Positions 58,814 through 64,000 of a stretch of DNA of 64,000 bases are shown here, piece after piece (position 1 is the stretch's first letter; every line of letters begins with the position of its first letter). The stretch spans positions 126,626,308 through 126,690,307 of the forward strand of contig NC_133397.1 in NCBI RefSeq assembly GCF_047511655.1, written 5' to 3'. The translations under genes and the position numbers were made by a program. The notes beneath the pieces are model-generated. The model did no database searches, was not told the DNA's origin, and worked only from the letters and a program-made list of their open reading frames with translations. This DNA is from Castor canadensis. Taxonomy: Eukaryota > Chordata > Mammalia > Rodentia > Castoridae.

Positions 58814-58885
58814 TGGAGTTGTTATAAAGATTAACTGATCTAATACTGAGTAAGCTCTATAAGAAGGGCTTATTTGTATAAAATT
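58799..58885 (+). mobile_element. MIR SINE, 3' part, continuation after the pseudogene
   Basis: 'cttcatggagttgttataaa' and 'gattaactgatctaatactg' correspond to the MIR 'cctcatagggttgttgtgag gattaaatgagttaatac' segment that should follow the piece ending at 57022. Confidence 0.8.
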
Positions 58886-59479
58886 GAATACACAGTGGTA
58901 ACAATTGATGTAATAGATTTAAAAAGAAGAACTAAAACACTAAAAAATGATAATTTGTAAAAATGGAAGTAATGACCAAAAATTAAAACATTCCACATGA
59001 CTTAATGTTTGGATACAGGTGCAGATTTTGAATGATTTTAAATTTTGTCAAATATGCTATGGTTTGCATAGCAGACTTAGCTATACACCCAAGACGTTGT
59101 GCTCAGACTTGCACAGTGTAGAACTGACGCAGGGATGGATAATGTCTCTCCACCAACACCTACGTCTCACACCACCATTTCTTGCCTAGAAATGATGATT
59201 TGGCTTATTCTCTTTAAAGGAAAGGCAATGATGTTTGTTACCTGAGGCCATGGCTCTTAAGGATTGGGCATTTGCTCAGCTGAGTATAGTTTTGGGAATG
59301 AGGAAGGTGCAAGAAAGAAAGTACCTGGATTGATGATGTAGAGTGTGAACGAAAGCCTTTGGCTACCTGAATTATGCTGATAGGTGCAGAAGGACACACT
59401 GACATTGTATGAAGCCACGAAAACGTGGCCACTTGTTACAACAGGTAGTTTTACCCCACTTAGATACATATTTAACACC
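58886..59479. other. Unique sequence
   Basis: Nothing recognised. Overlapping open frames at 59238-59695 on both strands partly cover the following L1 and are not genes. Confidence 0.35.
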
Positions 59480-61240
59480 CTCACCATTGGCGAAGGAAAA
59501 ATAAAATGCAAAATGCCTGATGAATTCAAAAGCAAATGGGAGAGAAAAAATAAAAAGAAGCAGACAAATAGCATGATAAATATAAAGAATAAAGAACATG
59601 GCAGAACAAACTCAAAATGCATCAGCAATCGCAGTAAATGTCAATGGCGTAAGCCTGCAAGTCAAAATATGAATATTCTCAGTTTGAATAAATAGGAAAA
59701 TTGAGGTGTATGCTGTTTTTGAAACATACTCTCTGCATCAGATACATAAAAGTGAGACGTTAAAAGATGAGAACGTTGGGCAAATGCTCAATAATATCAT
59801 CTGCTGTGGCAATGTACATACATACACCTCTCTCTAGCTAGCTATTGGTCAAAATTGCCTTCCAATCTAAAACATTTTTGGAATGTAAAGAGTGGTCAGT
59901 ATGTAATGATAAAAGGTACAATTCTCAGAGGATGATGCAAAAGTCTAAATTTGTAAGCATCTAAAAGCATGTTTTTTATATGTGTAATATATTTTGATAT
60001 AGGTAGAACAAGGAGAGAATTATAAAGAGAAATCAATAAATTAGCTTTCATAATAAGAAATCCAACACTAGTAAGGATGTGGAAGAGTTGAACAACACGG
60101 TTCTCAAGTCTGATCTGATGGACTCACAGATAGCTCTCACCCGGCTAGGGCACATGCATTCTTTACAAGCACACGCACAGCTGAGGTATTTAAAAAAATC
60201 AAAAAACACATCAAGTGGATTATCTTTTCTTTGAAAACTGTATTTGGCTTGGAAATTATTTAGAGTCCTATTTAAAAAAATCTATTTGAAAATTGTGGTA
60301 AAAACATATGACCCAAACATTGTATGCACATATGAATAAAAGAAATAAAAAAAAGATACCTCAAAATAATTCTTGGTTCTAAGATGAAGTCACAACACAT
60401 ATTGAGTATAGTTACGACAAAAATTGACAAAATCATTACATTCTGATTAAATGTAGGGGACATAGATAAAGCACTACTTAAGGTAATTTTAATGCCCTGA
60501 TTACTTTTATTATAAATAATGCTTAAAAATTGATAATCTAAATATCAAACTTGAATAGCTACAACAAGAACAAAGATAACTCTAAGAACAAAGAATGAAA
60601 TAATAATGATAAGAGAAGAAGTTAATTAAATAGGAAAAAATACCCAACATGAAACAGGATTCACAATACCAAACACTCAGCTTTTGAAGCGTCTAATAAA
60701 CTAGACACCCTCTGGCAACACTAAGAAAACAAAATAATCCATTAAAGAAGAATATTAGCAATGAAAAGAGAGGTGTCATAACCCCAGAAACAGAAAAAGC
60801 AGACTTTTTTTAAAAAAAGAAGATATTATGAATGATTTTGAGCCATTAAACCTTAAAACTTAAGACAACATATTCTACTTACTAGAGAAGTATTAGTAGG
60901 AACTAGTGGCTCAAAAGAAGAAATTAAAAACCTGACTTGTTCTTAGTGATGAAAGAAAATGTATTGAAGGTGAAAATTTAACCACCTCTGTCCCCATCAA
61001 AAGCTGGGTATCTGAGAAAGTGAAACAGACAAATATCTTAACAGACTTTTCTTTTTCCTCTTTGGAACGTGACAAGATGATTGTAAAATATATAAAAGTG
61101 CAGAGGGTTAAAATAACCAACATCATTTTGAAGAAAAAATTCAATATAAGGAAACCTTTCTACCATCTAAGAATACTTACTGTGAACTATAAATAATAAA
61201 AACCCACAAACAATAAAGCCAGTATGGATTGTTCTAGGAA
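59480..61240 (+). mobile_element. Ancient L1 LINE ORF2 fragment, sense
   Basis: ORF2 endonuclease wording appears first: 'gcagtaaatgtcaatggcgt', 'gtatgctgtttttgaaacat' and 'taatgataaaaggtacaatt'. Further on come 'gcattctttacaagcacacg', 'gaaaagagaggtgtcataac' with 'cagaaacagaaaa', and 'atattatgaatgattttgag', which lead towards reverse transcriptase. Divergence is heavy, with frames closed throughout. The right end fades near 61240. Confidence 0.75.
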
Positions 61241-63010
61241 ACAAAAATAGACTCATGGGATTTTAGAGAGGATTGAAACAGATCAATGCAAGGATGGAAA
61301 TCTTATAAACACAAACACAACATTGGCCTCCAGTGTCAAGTGTGCTCATGGTCAGGTAGTTTTCCCACCATTGCTATCAGTACACAGGACTAAATTGTGA
61401 AGCCTTGTCTCCAGACAGCCACCGTAGTTAATTGTAAATTATATATCTCAACATGATAGCCACTGTGTGAAATATTTTGGAGGAATTATAGAGACCATCT
61501 TTGTGACATAATGTATATTTTACTCAATCATATGCTTACTTTGTATGGTTAGGATATTAGAATTGCCTAATAATTTGCCAATGTAATAGTTTTAGGTGAT
61601 TATTATTCCTAAACTAGTTATTTCCACATTAAATACTACTGAACAGAGTATTATTATTAATTCTTTTTTGAGTGAAATATTTGTCTTCAAATGAATAAAT
61701 AATATTTCATAGTTCAAGTAATTTAAAAGCAGAATTTAGGTAGAATTTTAGCATTTTTCAACTTTAGGAACTGTATTTTTCCTGTGAATCATGAAAAAAG
61801 TGAGTCAGAAATACACATTTAACAAAAAAGGAAAAGGAGTTGCAGCATTTAATTTTAACTTTTAAAAGAATAATGAAATTTGCGATTTTAATGAACCCAT
61901 GTTTAAAATGAAATGAATTGAGTAAATCATACGAATGATCAATGAGAATCTACCTACAAGATCTACGTTGTGTAGGACATTCATTTGAAACAAAGTATTG
62001 TGGAGCAGTTAGAGTGTTTGTATAGAGACCATTAATGCTATTAATCTTCTTTGATCTAACACACCAGTCAATGTGGTGATTATATGTTTTAAAATCATTG
62101 TTAATGATAAACTTGACATGACATGATTTAAAAATTCAACCTATTTATATAGGTTTTGCAGTTGTAGGATTTTCCATACATTTGAATGCACAAAGCACGG
62201 AGGTGTAAATGCATTGTGTATCTGAAGAGAAAAAACCAAGATAAAACTGTAAATCATCAGTGTGTTCCCTTTCTCTTATTTTAGGTGACAAAGCAATTTT
62301 GCCAATGCACTTATTTGTAGGTACCTTTAACTTTTCTGCTAGTTGAAACTACAAAAGCTCATTTTTCCCCCACTGGCTCTTGTGCAGCCACAAGAGAGAG
62401 AATCATCACACTCTCACTAATATTTTCCATGTCTATTTTAGGAACACTACTTTCACAAAACACTGGCAGGATATTAGCTATAATAAGGAAGTTAAGAAAA
62501 TGTACATGGTGTTTATGGAAAGGTGCTGTCTAGCATGCAACATCACAGTTTTGTTTTTAATTAGTGTGGATGTTTCTGAGTGACCCTTGCTAATACATGC
62601 AAGGAATTTGAATGAATGATGGGAATATTCAGCTCGCTGGCTTTGCCTGGTAACATTCAAAGCTTTCCTTCTTTATGCAGAATAGAACAATAAAAAATAT
62701 TCTGCTGCTGGTGCTTTGTTGATTCAAAGGTTCAAAGCAACCTAAAGCTAACTCGTAAGACTTCTGGTGTATACAGAATTATTTGGTGTGAGGTATAAGA
62801 CAGTGCCAGGAAACCATTCTGAAGTATATTTTTGTTACGTTCCTAATTATGAACTCTCTCTACCCATATATATTTTGTTCTTTTTCATCAAGTGTATCTT
62901 TGTATTTTGGAAGAAGTTTGCTCCCTCTACTTGGTCTCATCCATACAGTTTGGATGAGGTTGAAAGTGAATAGTGTTCTGGTTTAGGAATGGACATTTGT
63001 GGTCAAAAAG
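61241..63010. other. Unique AT-rich sequence
   Basis: About 1.8 kb without a recognised repeat or gene. 61480-62200 is AT-rich with some conserved-looking homeodomain-like cores, untestable here. Frames at 62380-62583 and 62767-62973 lack support. Confidence 0.35.
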
Positions 63011-63201
63011 CCAATCAGAATATTGTAACCTGCTGCCACAACCAATCAGAATATTGCAACCTGTTGCCACAACCAATCAGAATATTGTAACCTGTTGCCA
63101 CAACAAATTAGAATATTGTAACATGTTGCCACAACCAACCAGAATATTGTAATTGTTGTCCAACCAATCAGAATATTGTAACCTGCTGTTACACTGATTG
63201 G
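63011..63201 (+). repeat. 31 bp minisatellite with one CCAAT box per unit
   Basis: Six head-to-tail units start at 63011, 63042, 63073, 63104, 63135 and 63164 (spacings 31, 31, 31, 31, 29). Each begins with CCAATCAG or a one- to two-base variant, continues with GAATATTGTAACCTG, and ends with a 'ttgccacaa' block. Units 1, 2, 3 and 6 keep CCAATCAG exactly; unit 4 has CAAATTAG and unit 5 CCAACCAG. An inverted copy, CTGATTGG, closes the array at 63194-63201. CCAATCAG is a strong NF-Y-type motif; binding here is inference. Confidence 0.95.
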
Positions 63202-64000
63202 ATCAAGGAAAGACCCTGTTTCAACTCAGGTCAATGAGGGGAAGTGATTTCCAGGACATGTTACAACAGCCATTGTAAGCACTCACTTTCTGAAACCCAA
63301 TTCCTAGAAAGCCATTGCATTCCCTGAAATTCTGTACGAATGTTTAAGAGCTTTATGTATATGTTTCAGGTGCAACAATACCCTTTGTGATTGACACAAA
63401 GAATGAGGGGTCCAAAAAAATTCAGAGGGCAACTCCACCTTTTAATTCATTCTTCTACTGAACTCTAATGACACCCAAACCACTTAATGCACATTTGAAG
63501 ACTGAGAAGAAAAACTTCCTGTGATACTTTATGTAGTGCAATAAAGAAAGGAACCATCCTCACCTCTATAACTGGATTCCTAATTCTGGTTATCATCACT
63601 AAATGGGACTGCTGGTTTAAGAGTACACTTCATCTTCTATGTTTGCACTCTGGTCTCCATGGTGCTGTTTCAGGTTACCATTATGTTTAACCATCAGCTT
63701 TCTGGGTAATGGGGCTCCAAAGGTAAGGCCAGTGAATTATATGAACGCATCTATGGTACACACCCTTTACTGTGATGTCTGTCACCCACTGCATGGAATA
63801 CCATGGCTGTCCATAAGGAGTTTGGAAGGATGGCAAATGAACTGTGGATAGTAAGGACATTTCTGTCTCTGTGAGGACAAGCCATTTTCTCTTCCATAAT
63901 GTAATACTTTATTGTAACCAACTGTCGCCAGAGAGAGAACTAGTCTCTGCTGGGGAACAGCATCACTGAACCTGCTTGTGGGAGGTTGGCTATTCCATAT
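63202..64000. other. Unassigned sequence downstream of the CCAAT array
   Basis: An 'aataaag' polyadenylation-like word occurs at 63540-63546, but no TATA box, terminal repeat or internal retroviral sequence is visible. I therefore cannot say whether the array and this flank form an LTR. The 70-codon frame 63639-63851 is unsupported. Confidence 0.35.

Noticed and set aside
1-64000. CRISPR arrays, operons or phage-type systems
   Set aside because: The only regular repeats are microsatellites, minisatellites and transposon copies. The 31 bp array at 63011 has no spacers, and the whole window is mammalian.

Overview
This is a mammalian nuclear DNA window with no intact protein-coding gene that I can support. 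The clearest taxonomic clue is a modular SINE family. A tRNA-like unit (antisense core resembling 'ctaggcaggtgctctacca') is joined to one or more B1/Alu-like 7SL units. As I recall, this fits a castorimorph rodent (beaver, kangaroo rat or pocket gopher), with a squirrel-related rodent as the alternative. Ancient mammal-wide MIR, L2, L1M and MaLR copies confirm a placental mammal. There are no prokaryotic operons, CRISPR arrays or coding exons; open frames are short, unspliced and mostly lie in repeats. The window is intergenic or deep intronic.

Layout. 0-8 kb: an L2 end, then an L1 pair in opposite orientations (+ at 2.6-3.9 kb, - at 4.0-5.5 kb) with SINEs inside the minus copy. 8-10.3 kb: a MIR, a ~515 bp nearly pure pyrimidine tract growing out of the tail of an antisense SINE, and two MIRs. 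10-21 kb: mostly unique sequence with a MIR and MLT1/ORR1-like MaLR LTRs at 13.9 and 18.1 kb. 20-32 kb: L1 3' ends, two SINEs with three 7SL units each, simpler SINEs and a 5'-inverted L1. 33-39 kb: MaLR LTRs, a 143 bp unrecognised retroposon with exact 16 bp target-site duplications, a compound ATCT array with a 43 bp higher-order repeat, and a long antisense L1. 40-53 kb: mainly unique sequence plus L2 copies in opposite orientations, MIRs and SINEs. 53-56 kb: a CpG-retaining patch, a CA repeat and L1 3' ends. 56.9-58.9 kb: an EEF1A1 processed pseudogene inserted into a MIR and itself hit by a SINE. 59.5-61.2 kb: an old L1 ORF2. 63.0-63.2 kb: a 31 bp minisatellite carrying a CCAAT box in each unit.

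No genes here work together. The interest lies in repeat architecture: nested insertions that give relative dates, a SINE built as a ladder of modules, a possible new short retroposon and a helically phased CCAAT array. All repeat family names come from recognising consensus-like wording by eye; none was confirmed by a database search, and boundaries are approximate unless target duplications fix them.
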